From Polyangiaceae bacterium (GTDB lineage: Bacteria > Myxococcota_A > Polyangia > Polyangiales > Polyangiaceae), in the NCBI GenBank assembly GCA_023150915.1, contig JAKLKA010000019.1, forward strand, positions 1-64,000: a stretch of DNA of 64,000 nt, given 5' to 3'. The notes under the pieces are model-generated. The model worked only from the letters and a program-made list of their open reading frames with translations, ran no database searches and was not told the DNA's origin. The position numbers were made by a program, and so were the translations under genes. Every line of letters begins with the position of its first letter. Position 1 is the stretch's first letter. Positions 26,681 through 33,982 of this stretch are shown piece by piece.

Positions 26681-28723
26681 TCACCGCCCCGCGCGCGGCA
26701 GGCGCACCTCGAACACGGCGCCGGTGTCGCTCGGGATCAGGCGCAGCTCGCCCCCGTGACGCGCGATGATCTCGTGTGAGACCGAGAGGCCCAGGCCGGT
26801 GCCCTCGCCGGGCTCGCGGGTGGTGAAGAAAGGCTCGAAGATGCGTTCGCCCAGCTCGGCCGGCACGCCCGGGCCCGTGTCGGCAAAGCGCACCCAGACG
26901 CTCTCGGCATCGGCGCCGGTCGAAATGGTGAGGGTTCCGCCCTTGGCCTTCATGGCGTGACAGGCGTTGACCACCAGGTTCACGAACACCTGACCCAGCT
27001 CGCCCGGGCGGCACACGCACGCGGGCAGGGACTGGATCTGGAGCACCGGCAGCACCTCGGCCTTCTCCAGCTCGTCTGCGCACAGCCCCAAGATGGCCTC
27101 GAGCTCCCCACTGATGTCGGTCGGGACCGGCTCGGATCGCTCCGAGCGCACGAACGATTGCAGATTCGAGACGATCGCTCCGATGCGCTGGTTGCCGGCG
27201 TCTACCAGCTCGAGCGCGGACTGGGCCGTGGCGTGCGCCTGCTCGGCCTGCTCGAGCCCGTCGGCCTGCTTCGCGGGCACGGGCGTGCCCCGCAGCGACG
27301 CGAGGAAGCGCCCCAAGACCCCGAGCTCGGACCGCAGCTTGGTGGCGCCCCCGCCGCCGAATGTGAGCGGGTTGTTGATCTCGTGCGCCACGCCCGCGAC
27401 CAGGCGCCCCAGCGAAGCCAGCCGCTCTTTGCGGGCCAGCTCGGTCTGCGCGTCTTGCAGCTCGCGCGTGCGCTCGTTCACCCGGGCCTCCAGCGTCTCG
27501 GCGTACTGCTTTCGGCTCTCGGCCAGCGCGCTGGTGGCGCGCTCTTTCTCGAGCTGGGCCAGGTTGATCCGGTTGGCCAGTGCGAAGGCCAAGAGCAGGG
27601 CTTCGCCCGCCGAGCCGATGCGCAAGAACAGCGTGGGGCTCTGGGGGCGAGTGACCAGACCCGCCGTGGCGAGGGTATCGAACACCGTCGCCACCACCAA
27701 GAGCACGTAGGCGATGGCGAGATAGCGCGCGTTGGGGACGCCGCGGGCCCAACCGATGAAGCCGGTGGCCAGGCTGGTCGCGAGCAGCGTCATCGCCAGA
27801 TACAGCGTGGCCTGCTGGGCCCAGCTGTGGGCCGTGATGGCCCCCAGCGGCAAGAGCACCAGGGCGGCCGTCATCAGCCCGCCGATTGCGCGGTTCATCC
27901 GGGGCATGTGGCGCGGAAGCTCGAGGAACGAGCGGGCGAACCACGCCCCGAACACCAGCGCCGCCGATCCGAACACCAGCTCGCTCTTGGCGCTCCACTC
28001 GGGGTGGTTTGGCCACAGGTACTGGAAGGTGTAGCGGTCGAACGCCGCCAAGAGCGCCGTGTAGCAGAGCTGGAACCCGACGTACGGTCCGTACGACTGG
28101 GCGCGCGTCGCCAGAAGCACGAAGGCGTTGTACAGAATCAGCGCCAGCATCACGCCGTAGTACAGGCCCGTCGAGAACGTCTCGTTGCGCACTCGATCGA
28201 GGAACGCGCTCTCGGACCAGATCTTGGGCGTGAGGTCGAACGAGTCCGAGCTGGCGAGGCGCGCGAAGTAGTCGACCCGCTCGCCCGGCTCGAGGGCGGT
28301 GCGGAACACGAAGTTGGCGTGGCCCACCTCGCGTGAGCCGAACGGGTGGCGGTGGCCGGTCTCGACCAGCCGGATGCGGCCCTGCCGGATCTCGTGGAAG
28401 TCGAGGTGGTCGATGGCGCGGAACTGCTCGACCAGGACGACGCGGCGCTGGGAGCTGCGGTTTTCGACGCTGAAACGTGTCCAGAACGTGGTCGACGTGT
28501 AGCCGACGTTCAACCCCGAGCGCGCGGCGAATCGTTCGGGCGTGGCCTGCACGTCTTCGAGGCGAAGTCGCCCGCCGGGGTCCTCGAGGACCTCGACCTC
28601 GGGCACCGCGCCCGAAAGCTCGGCGGCGCCCAGCGGAAGGGGAGCCGCGGCGCGGGCGGGCAGCGACCACAGCGAGAGCGCGACGACGATCAGGGCGGCG
28701 AGCCGACGGGCGACGGCGGCCAT
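26681..28723 (-). CDS. 7TM-DISM sensor histidine kinase
   Basis: 680 residues from the ATG at 28723. Signal peptide; an extracytoplasmic 7TMR-DISM-type sensory domain ('GGRLRLEDVQATPERFAARS', 'YTSTTFWTRFSVENRSSQRR'); seven membrane helices (~185-390); a coiled coil; then a HisKA domain with the phospho-acceptor in 'VAGVAHEINNPLTFGGGG' and an ATPase domain ('VNLVVNACHAMK', 'DTGPGVPAELGERIFEPFFT', 'GEGTGLGLSVSHEII'). It autophosphorylates and should pass phosphate to the NtrC-like regulator encoded 4 nt upstream. The ligand is unknown; DISM sensors often bind carbohydrates or other small molecules. Confidence 0.93.
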   Translation of the reverse strand: MAAVARRLAALIVVALSLWSLPARAAAPLPLGAAELSGAVPEVEVLEDPGGRLRLEDVQATPERFAARSGLNVGYTSTTFWTRFSVENRSSQRRVVLVEQFRAIDHLDFHEIRQGRIRLVETGHRHPFGSREVGHANFVFRTALEPGERVDYFARLASSDSFDLTPKIWSESAFLDRVRNETFSTGLYYGVMLALILYNAFVLLATRAQSYGPYVGFQLCYTALLAAFDRYTFQYLWPNHPEWSAKSELVFGSAALVFGAWFARSFLELPRHMPRMNRAIGGLMTAALVLLPLGAITAHSWAQQATLYLAMTLLATSLATGFIGWARGVPNARYLAIAYVLLVVATVFDTLATAGLVTRPQSPTLFLRIGSAGEALLLAFALANRINLAQLEKERATSALAESRKQYAETLEARVNERTRELQDAQTELARKERLASLGRLVAGVAHEINNPLTFGGGGATKLRSELGVLGRFLASLRGTPVPAKQADGLEQAEQAHATAQSALELVDAGNQRIGAIVSNLQSFVRSERSEPVPTDISGELEAILGLCADELEKAEVLPVLQIQSLPACVCRPGELGQVFVNLVVNACHAMKAKGGTLTISTGADAESVWVRFADTGPGVPAELGERIFEPFFTTREPGEGTGLGLSVSHEIIARHGGELRLIPSDTGAVFEVRLPRAGR

Positions 28724-28727
28724 CGGA

Positions 28728-30098
28728 TCACAACAGCCCGTGCTTCTTCGCACGGGCCAGCAGCGTGGTGCGGGGGATGCCCAGCGCCCGGGCCGCGCGG
28801 GCGCAATTGCCGCCGTGCTCCAGCAGCAAGGCCCGAAGCTCTTCGTGCTCGGCGCTCTTGGCTTCGCTGCGCACCGAGGCGGGGGCCGCCACCCGCAGAT
28901 CGAGGCAGAAGTCCTCGAGCGTCAGCTCGCTGCCGGTGGCCATCACCAGCGCGCGCTGCACCACGTTCTCGAGCTCGCGCACGTTGCCGGGCCAGCCGTA
29001 TCGCATCAGGCCGTTCAGCGCCTCTTCGGCGATGGGGGGCAAGGGCCGACGCAGCGCGTGCTTGGCGACCATGTGTTCGAGCAAGGCGGGGATGTCCTGG
29101 CGGCGGTCACGCAGCGCCGGCACGAAGATCGGAATCACGTTCAACCGATAGAACAGATCCTGGCGGAACTCGCCGGAAGTCACCCGCGCCTCCAGATCTT
29201 GGTGGGTCGCGGCGATGACGCGCACGTCCACGCGCAGTGGCGCGCTGCCGCCCACGCGCTCGACCTCGCGTTCTTGCAGCACGCGGAGCAGCGCCAGCTG
29301 CGCGTGCGGCGAGATGTCGCCAATCTCATCGAGGAAGATCGTGCCGTGGTCGGCCAGCTCGAAGCGCCCGCGGCGGCTGCGCACGGCCCCGGTGAAGGCG
29401 CCCCGCTCGTGCCCGAACAGCTCGCTCTCGAGCACGCCTTCGGCCAGCGAGGCGCAGTCCACCCGCACGAAAGGGCCCGCATGGCGCGCGCTCTGGTCGT
29501 GGATGGAGCGCGCCAGCAGCTCTTTGCCGGTGCCCGTTTCACCGCGCAAGAGCACCGTGGACGCGCTCTCGGCCGCTCGGCGCGCCGCCGTGGCGGCCCG
29601 AGCAAACGCGCCGCTGCCGATCACCATCCGCGACGAGGCGTGGTCGCGCTTCAGATCATCGTGCATCGCCTCGGCCAGCTCGGCGCGCACCCGCAGGTCT
29701 CGGCGCCGGCGTGCGACCTCACGTCCGCGGGCAATGCAGGCGCGCATGTCGTCCACCGTCCAGGGCTTGACCACGTATTCGTGGGCGTGACCCTGGTTGA
29801 TGGCCCGGAGCACGCGCTCGGCGTCGCTGTAGGCTGACACGATCACGCGCACCACGTCGGGGAAGAGGTCGACCATGGCCGCGAGCAGCTCGATGCCCGA
29901 CATGCCGGGCATGCGCTCGTCGGTGAGCACCATGCAGACGTCTTCGCGGGCCAAGAGGTCGAGCGCCTCGCGGCCGCTCTTTGCCGTGAGCAGCGGGATC
30001 TCACCGCCGAAGTGCAGGCGAAAGAGCGTCAGGTTGTTCGGCTCGTCGTCGACGAACAGGACGGCGGGCTCTCCCCCCTGCTCGCGACGGTCGGCCAT
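28728..30098 (-). CDS. NtrC-family sigma-54-dependent response regulator
   Basis: 456 residues from the ATG giving 'MADRREQGGEPAVLFVDDEP'. Receiver domain with phospho-acceptor Asp in 'MVLTDERMPGMSG'; AAA+ domain with Walker A 'LLRGETGTGKELLARSIH', the sigma-54 contact loop 'GAFTGA' and Walker B 'TIFLDEIGDIS'; C-terminal Fis-type HTH ('NCARAARALGIPRTTLLARA'). It activates transcription by sigma-54 polymerase once phosphorylated by the downstream kinase. A perfect 13-bp inverted repeat and a -24/-12-type promoter lie between it and the divergent LuxR gene, a likely target. Confidence 0.95.
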   Translation of the reverse strand: MADRREQGGEPAVLFVDDEPNNLTLFRLHFGGEIPLLTAKSGREALDLLAREDVCMVLTDERMPGMSGIELLAAMVDLFPDVVRVIVSAYSDAERVLRAINQGHAHEYVVKPWTVDDMRACIARGREVARRRRDLRVRAELAEAMHDDLKRDHASSRMVIGSGAFARAATAARRAAESASTVLLRGETGTGKELLARSIHDQSARHAGPFVRVDCASLAEGVLESELFGHERGAFTGAVRSRRGRFELADHGTIFLDEIGDISPHAQLALLRVLQEREVERVGGSAPLRVDVRVIAATHQDLEARVTSGEFRQDLFYRLNVIPIFVPALRDRRQDIPALLEHMVAKHALRRPLPPIAEEALNGLMRYGWPGNVRELENVVQRALVMATGSELTLEDFCLDLRVAAPASVRSEAKSAEHEELRALLLEHGGNCARAARALGIPRTTLLARAKKHGLL

Positions 30099-30144
30099 TT
30101 CCCGGGGCAATCTTGCAGCGGGCTCCGCCCCGCCGACAAGGGTC

Positions 30145-30182
30145 GTCGAAAAGCGTCTAGTCACTTTTCGACGCTTTTCGAC
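30145..30182. promoter_or_regulatory. 13-bp perfect inverted repeat, probable enhancer/operator for the NtrC-type regulator
   Basis: GTCGAAAAGCGTC (30145-30157) and GACGCTTTTCGAC (30170-30182) with a 12-nt spacer; a further CTTTTCGACG unit overlaps the right arm. It lies in the divergent intergenic region between the regulator gene and the LuxR-type gene. Its centre is about 86 bp upstream of the transcription start expected from the sigma-54 element at 30224-30238, within the usual range for upstream activating sequences. Confidence 0.7.
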
Positions 30183-30223
30183 GGGCCAGCGCGAGAACAT
30201 CGGGAAATTCGTGGCTGCACGGC

Positions 30224-30238
30224 TGGCATGTGGCTTGC
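30224..30238 (+). promoter_or_regulatory. Sigma-54 (-24/-12) promoter candidate
   Basis: TGGCATGTGGCTTGC has the obligatory GG and GC separated by exactly 10 nt and differs from the TGGCAC-N5-TTGC consensus at one core position (T for C). Transcription would start near 30250, just before the ATG at 30257, leaving a very short leader. Support comes from the adjacent NtrC-type regulator gene and the upstream inverted repeat. Confidence 0.6.
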
Positions 30239-30256
30239 GAATGCGCAAGCGGGGCA

Positions 30257-31249
30257 ATGTCTCAGCCAGACCTCGTCAGTGTGATCGAGAGCGCGTACGC
30301 CATCGAGGCTTCCGAGGCCGAGTGGCTCATGGGCATCGCCCGCGCGGCCCGCGGCGAGCTCGATGCCGGGTTCGGCGTGGGGGCGTGGACGTTCGACGCG
30401 CGAGAGGTGTCTCGGGTGCGGGTGCTGGGCACCGCGCTGGCCGGCGACGACCCGCAGGTGCTCCACCGCATGCAGCAGTGCAGTGCGCACTTCGAGCAGT
30501 CCGCCCGCGACCTGCGAGCCGACGTACTCAGGTTTGGTCCCTGTCAGACCTTCAGCCAAGTGCTGGGTGAAGACACCCTGGCCCGGCAGGCCGACGTTCA
30601 AGCCGTGATGGGTCCGATCGGCGCGCGGGACATGCTCGGCGTCATCGGCGCCGACCCGACCGGGATGGGCCTGGGCTTGGGGGCGCTCTTGCCCACGCCC
30701 CGCCCCGCGACTCGGGGTGAGGTGCGGCGCTGGTCGCGCATCGTGGCGCATCTCGCGGCGGGCTATCGACTGCGGCGGACCCTGGCCCACCGCCCGGTGC
30801 AGGCCGTGCTGAGCCCCGCTGGGCGCGTGGAGCATGCGGAGGGCGGGGCCCGCGCCAGCGAGGCGCGTGAGGCGTTGAAGCGCGCCGCGCTCTCCGTCGA
30901 TCGCGCGCGCGGTCGCCTGCGGCGCGAGGACGGCGACGAAGCCCTCGAGACCTGGCGGGGTCTGGTGGCGGGGCGCTGGACGCTGCTCGACCAGTTCGAC
31001 AGCGACGGGCGCCGGTTCGTCGTGGCGCGTCGCAACGACCCCGAGGCGGCGTTTCCGCTGAACCTGACCGAGCGCGAACGGCAGGTGCTGATTTACCGCG
31101 TGCTCGGCCACCCCCTGAAGCTCATTGCATACGAGCTGGGGCTGGGCATGAGCACGGTGTCCGCAGCGCTCGCGCGCGCCCTCACGAAGCTGGGCGCGGA
31201 CTCGATAGCCGACGTGATCCGGCTGCTGCTGCCCGGGGAAGCCCCCTGA
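30257..31249 (+). CDS. LuxR-type transcriptional regulator with N-terminal sensory region
   Basis: 330 residues. The N-terminal ~240 residues lack a recognised domain but contain GAF-like features ('VLGTALAGDDPQVLHRMQQC', 'MGPIGARDMLGVIGADPTGM'). The C-terminus is a LuxR/GerE helix-turn-helix ('LNLTERERQVLIYRVLGHPL', 'IAYELGLGMSTVSAALARAL'). It is the first of three overlapping genes, the last also a LuxR-type HTH. The presumed sigma-54 promoter places it under the divergent NtrC-like regulator. A GTG at 30230 is in frame but would precede the promoter's -12. Confidence 0.82.
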   Translation: MSQPDLVSVIESAYAIEASEAEWLMGIARAARGELDAGFGVGAWTFDAREVSRVRVLGTALAGDDPQVLHRMQQCSAHFEQSARDLRADVLRFGPCQTFSQVLGEDTLARQADVQAVMGPIGARDMLGVIGADPTGMGLGLGALLPTPRPATRGEVRRWSRIVAHLAAGYRLRRTLAHRPVQAVLSPAGRVEHAEGGARASEAREALKRAALSVDRARGRLRREDGDEALETWRGLVAGRWTLLDQFDSDGRRFVVARRNDPEAAFPLNLTERERQVLIYRVLGHPLKLIAYELGLGMSTVSAALARALTKLGADSIADVIRLLLPGEAP

Positions 31250-31368
31250 TGTCCAGGTCCGATCGGGTGGAGCTGACGCGGACCCGGGTCGAGCGGAGCG
31301 CTTTCGCCGGCGCCGTGGCCTTGGTGACCGAAGTGATGCGCCTGCTCGTGCCGGGGGGCGAGGCATGA
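31249..31368 (+). CDS. 39-codon small ORF between two LuxR-type genes
   Basis: Starts on the TGATG junction with the upstream gene (ATG 31249, stop 31247-31249) and ends in the ATGA that opens the next gene (31365-31368). The product begins 'MSRSDRVELTRTRVERSAFA' and ends 'GAVALVTEVMRLLVPGGEA'; it would be a short amphipathic helix. Tight coupling at both ends argues for translation of the small peptide, or at least for ribosome transit coupling the two regulators. No family known. Confidence 0.5.
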   Translation: MSRSDRVELTRTRVERSAFAGAVALVTEVMRLLVPGGEA

Positions 31369-31652
31369 ACGCCGGCAGTGCTCCCCCCAAGGGGTTGCGC
31401 CTGTCGCAGCTCGAGCGCGACGGGCAAGAGCTGGTGGTGCTCTCGTTTCCGTCGCCGCGCCGAGGGTTACCCGCGGGCCTCAGCCCCGCCGAAATCGAGG
31501 TGGCGCTGATGGTCCGCTACGGGCTCAGCAACGCCGAGATCGCGGCGGCGCGCGGGGTGTCGGTGCGCACGGTGGCCAACCAGCTGCAGGGCTTGTTCCG
31601 CAAGCTGGGGGTGGGCTCTCGGCTCGAGCTGGCACGCAAAGTCGGCGGCTGA
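31365..31652 (+). CDS. Single-domain LuxR-type HTH protein
   Basis: 95 residues, mostly a GerE-type HTH: 'LSPAEIEVALMVRYGLSNAE', 'IAAARGVSVRTVANQLQGLF', 'RKLGVGSRLELARKV'. An N-terminal ~40 residues of unknown role precede it. It has no receiver or sensory domain, so it may dimerise with, or act under, the larger LuxR-type protein two genes upstream. Same operon by overlapping start and stop codons. Confidence 0.82.
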   Translation: MNAGSAPPKGLRLSQLERDGQELVVLSFPSPRRGLPAGLSPAEIEVALMVRYGLSNAEIAAARGVSVRTVANQLQGLFRKLGVGSRLELARKVGG

Positions 31653-31688
31653 CGGGTCCGAGCTTGACCTCGGCGGCGGGCCGATCAA

Positions 31689-32213
31689 ATGCTTCGCACG
31701 CGAAACAATTCGCGACGGAGCCGAAAATCGGTGCGTGCTGCCACGAAAAACCAGAGCGCCGAGCAGCCCGAGCTCGACTCGATCGTCGAGGCCATCCTCT
31801 ACCTCTACACCGAGAGCCGGCGCATCACGAAGGACCTGGCCGCGCGTCACGGGGTGACCGGACCGCAGCTGGCGGTGGTGAAGATGCTCGAGCCGGTGGG
31901 CAAGCTCTCGCTCTCGGAGCTGTCGTGGAAGATCCGCGCCCGCAACAGCACCGTCACCGGCATCATCGACCGGATGGAGCGCGAGGGCCTGGTCGAGCGC
32001 CGTCGCTCCGAGGACGACCGTCGGGTGATTCACATCACGCTCACCAAGAAGGGGCAGCGCCTTGCCGGCGAGATCCCGGTCGAGCCGGTGCAGATCTTCC
32101 GCCAGATCCTGGCCGAGCTCAGCCCGCGGGACGCCGCCGAGCTGAGCCGCATCTTGACACGACTGGCTCGCCGCGTGCGCGAGCTGGTGCACGAGAAAGG
32201 TGGAACCGAATGA
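31689..32213 (+). CDS. MarR-family transcriptional regulator
   Basis: 174 residues from the ATG at 31689; a GTG at 31731 ('VRAATKNQSAEQPELDSIVE') is an alternative start without the very basic tail. The winged helix is clear: 'KLSLSELSWKIRARNSTVTG', 'IIDRMEREGLVERRRSEDDR', 'RVIHITLTKKGQRLA'. It overlaps the BKACE gene by ATGA, so it probably represses the three-gene acyl-CoA cluster it heads and responds to a pathway intermediate. Confidence 0.9.
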   Translation: MLRTRNNSRRSRKSVRAATKNQSAEQPELDSIVEAILYLYTESRRITKDLAARHGVTGPQLAVVKMLEPVGKLSLSELSWKIRARNSTVTGIIDRMEREGLVERRRSEDDRRVIHITLTKKGQRLAGEIPVEPVQIFRQILAELSPRDAAELSRILTRLARRVRELVHEKGGTE

Positions 32214-33094
32214 GCGCTCAGACCCAAGGCAAACGCGACTCGGACATCTGCGTAGTGACGTGCGCGCTCACCGGCGTGCTCGCCAATCGCAAGCAGTGCC
32301 CGGGGATCCCGTATACGCCGGCAGAGATCGGCGAAGAGGCACGGCGCGCCTACGAGGCGGGCGCGGCCGTGGTGCACATCCACGCGCGCAACGACGACGG
32401 GTCGCCGACCTTCAGCCCGGCGGTATTCGCCAAGATCCGCGAAGAGGTGCGGTCGCGTTCGCCGGTGATCCTCAACTATTCGACCGGCACCATGAGTGAC
32501 GACGTGACCGAGCAGAGCACGTACATTCGGGAAACGCGGCCCGAGATCGCAGCGCTCAACATGGGGACCATGAACTATTCGAAGTACTCCGAGAAACGGA
32601 AGGACTTCGTGTTCGACATGGTCTTCCCCAATACCTACGCCAAGATCATCGCCCTGCTGCGGGCCATGAACGAGGCCGGCGTGAAGCCCGAGCTCGAGTG
32701 CTTCGACAGCGGGCACACCCACGGGGTCTGGCCACTGGTCGACATGGGGGTTCTGAAGCCGCCGCTGCAGTACTCGTTCATCGTGAACGTGCTGGGGGGC
32801 ATTCCGCCGCGGGTCGAGTCGTTGCAGCTGCAGGCCCAGCTGGCAGTGCCGGGCAGCGAGTGGGAGGTGATCGGCATCAGCCACGGCCACTGGAAGATGC
32901 TGGCCGCGGCGCTGGTGCTGGGCGGGAACATCCGGACCGGACTGGAAGACCACCTCTATCTGCCGAGCGGCGAGATGGCGAAGTCGAACGGCGAAATGGT
33001 CGAGACCGCCGTGGGCCTGGTGCGCACCGTGGGGCGCCGGCCGGCCACGGTGGACGAGGCACGCCAGATCCTGAACTTGCCGCGGGTGGCGTGA
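32210..33094 (+). CDS. BKACE family beta-keto acid cleavage enzyme (DUF849)
   Basis: 294 residues. BKACE enzymes are zinc-dependent and transfer an acetoacetyl unit from a beta-keto acid to acetyl-CoA. Family blocks are seen in 'VVTCALTGVLANRKQCPGIP', 'GAAVVHIHARNDDGSPTFSP' (zinc His pair HIH), 'NYSTGTMSDDVTEQ', 'ECFDSGHTHGVWPLVDMGVL' and 'WEVIGISHGHWKMLAAALVL'. The substrate cannot be read from sequence. Co-transcription with a MarR regulator, an enoyl-CoA hydratase and a carboxyltransferase suggests a degradative acyl-CoA pathway. Confidence 0.92.
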   Translation: MSAQTQGKRDSDICVVTCALTGVLANRKQCPGIPYTPAEIGEEARRAYEAGAAVVHIHARNDDGSPTFSPAVFAKIREEVRSRSPVILNYSTGTMSDDVTEQSTYIRETRPEIAALNMGTMNYSKYSEKRKDFVFDMVFPNTYAKIIALLRAMNEAGVKPELECFDSGHTHGVWPLVDMGVLKPPLQYSFIVNVLGGIPPRVESLQLQAQLAVPGSEWEVIGISHGHWKMLAAALVLGGNIRTGLEDHLYLPSGEMAKSNGEMVETAVGLVRTVGRRPATVDEARQILNLPRVA

Positions 33095-33879
33095 TGCAGG
33101 CCCGGGAATACGAGACGCTGCTGGTCGCCAGCGACGCCGGCGTGGCCCGGCTCACGCTGAACCGCCCCGAGCGCCGGAACGCCATCGGCACGCAGATGGT
33201 GAACGAGCTGGTGTGGGCGCTGGACGACGCGAAGGACGACGACGCGGTGCGGTGCGTGGTGATCACCGGCGCCGGCAATGCGTTCTGCGCGGGCGGTGAC
33301 TTCCAACAGATGACCGCCGGCAGCCAGGCGGGCGAGCTGCCGTTCAAGGGCGACTACAAGGACTTGCTTCTGCGCCTGTGGCGCAGTGAAAAGCCGGTGA
33401 TTGCCCGGGTCAACGGCCACGCCCTGGGCGGGGGGCTGGGCCTGGTGGCCGCCTGCACCTTCGCCGTGGCCGCCAGCGACGCCAAGCTGGGCACGCCCGA
33501 GATCAAGGTGGGCCTGTTTCCGTTCATGATCATGGCGGTGCTCGAACGCCTGATGGGGCGCCGCGCGCTGGTCGAGATGATGCTGAGCGGTCGCCACCTG
33601 AGCGGGGACGAGGCAGCCCGGCTCGGTCTGGTGAACAAGTCGGTGCCGCCCGAGTCGCTGGACGCCGCGGTCGCGGAGTACACCGCGATGATCTCTGCCA
33701 AGAGCCCGAGCACGGTGCGGATCGGGCTGGCGGCCCTGGCCGACACCGAAGAGCTGGGGCTCGACCAGAAGCTGCCCATCTTGGAGCAGCGGCTGCATCA
33801 GTGCCTGGCCACCGAAGATGCGCGTGAAGGGCTGATGGCGTTCCTGGAAAAGCGCGAGCCGCGGTGGAGTGGCCGTTGA
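33094..33879 (+). CDS. Enoyl-CoA hydratase/isomerase family protein
   Basis: 261 residues, start overlapping the BKACE stop (TGATG). Crotonase-fold marks: 'ARLTLNRPERRNAIGTQMVN', the oxyanion-hole regions 'GAGNAFCAGGDFQQM' and 'VNGHALGGGLGLVAACTFAV', then 'LGTPEIKVGLFPFMI' and 'HLSGDEAARLGLVNKSVPPE'. At the usual catalytic Glu positions it has 'GHALGGGLGL' and 'PEIKVGLFP', so hydratase activity is possible but another crotonase reaction cannot be excluded. Part of the MarR-BKACE operon. Confidence 0.9.
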   Translation: MQAREYETLLVASDAGVARLTLNRPERRNAIGTQMVNELVWALDDAKDDDAVRCVVITGAGNAFCAGGDFQQMTAGSQAGELPFKGDYKDLLLRLWRSEKPVIARVNGHALGGGLGLVAACTFAVAASDAKLGTPEIKVGLFPFMIMAVLERLMGRRALVEMMLSGRHLSGDEAARLGLVNKSVPPESLDAAVAEYTAMISAKSPSTVRIGLAALADTEELGLDQKLPILEQRLHQCLATEDAREGLMAFLEKREPRWSGR

Positions 33880-33982
33880 CCGTGGCTCGAGCTCGACCCG
33901 TGGCGACGGCCTCACCACGGCGGCCGGCCGCCACGCTGACAACCCGCTTTCGGCCCGGCGCGCCCCGGGCGAAACTGGGCGC

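Noticed and set aside
26957-28336. 459-codon plus-strand frame within the histidine kinase locus
   Set aside because: Antisense shadow of the kinase, whose motifs are complete on the other strand.
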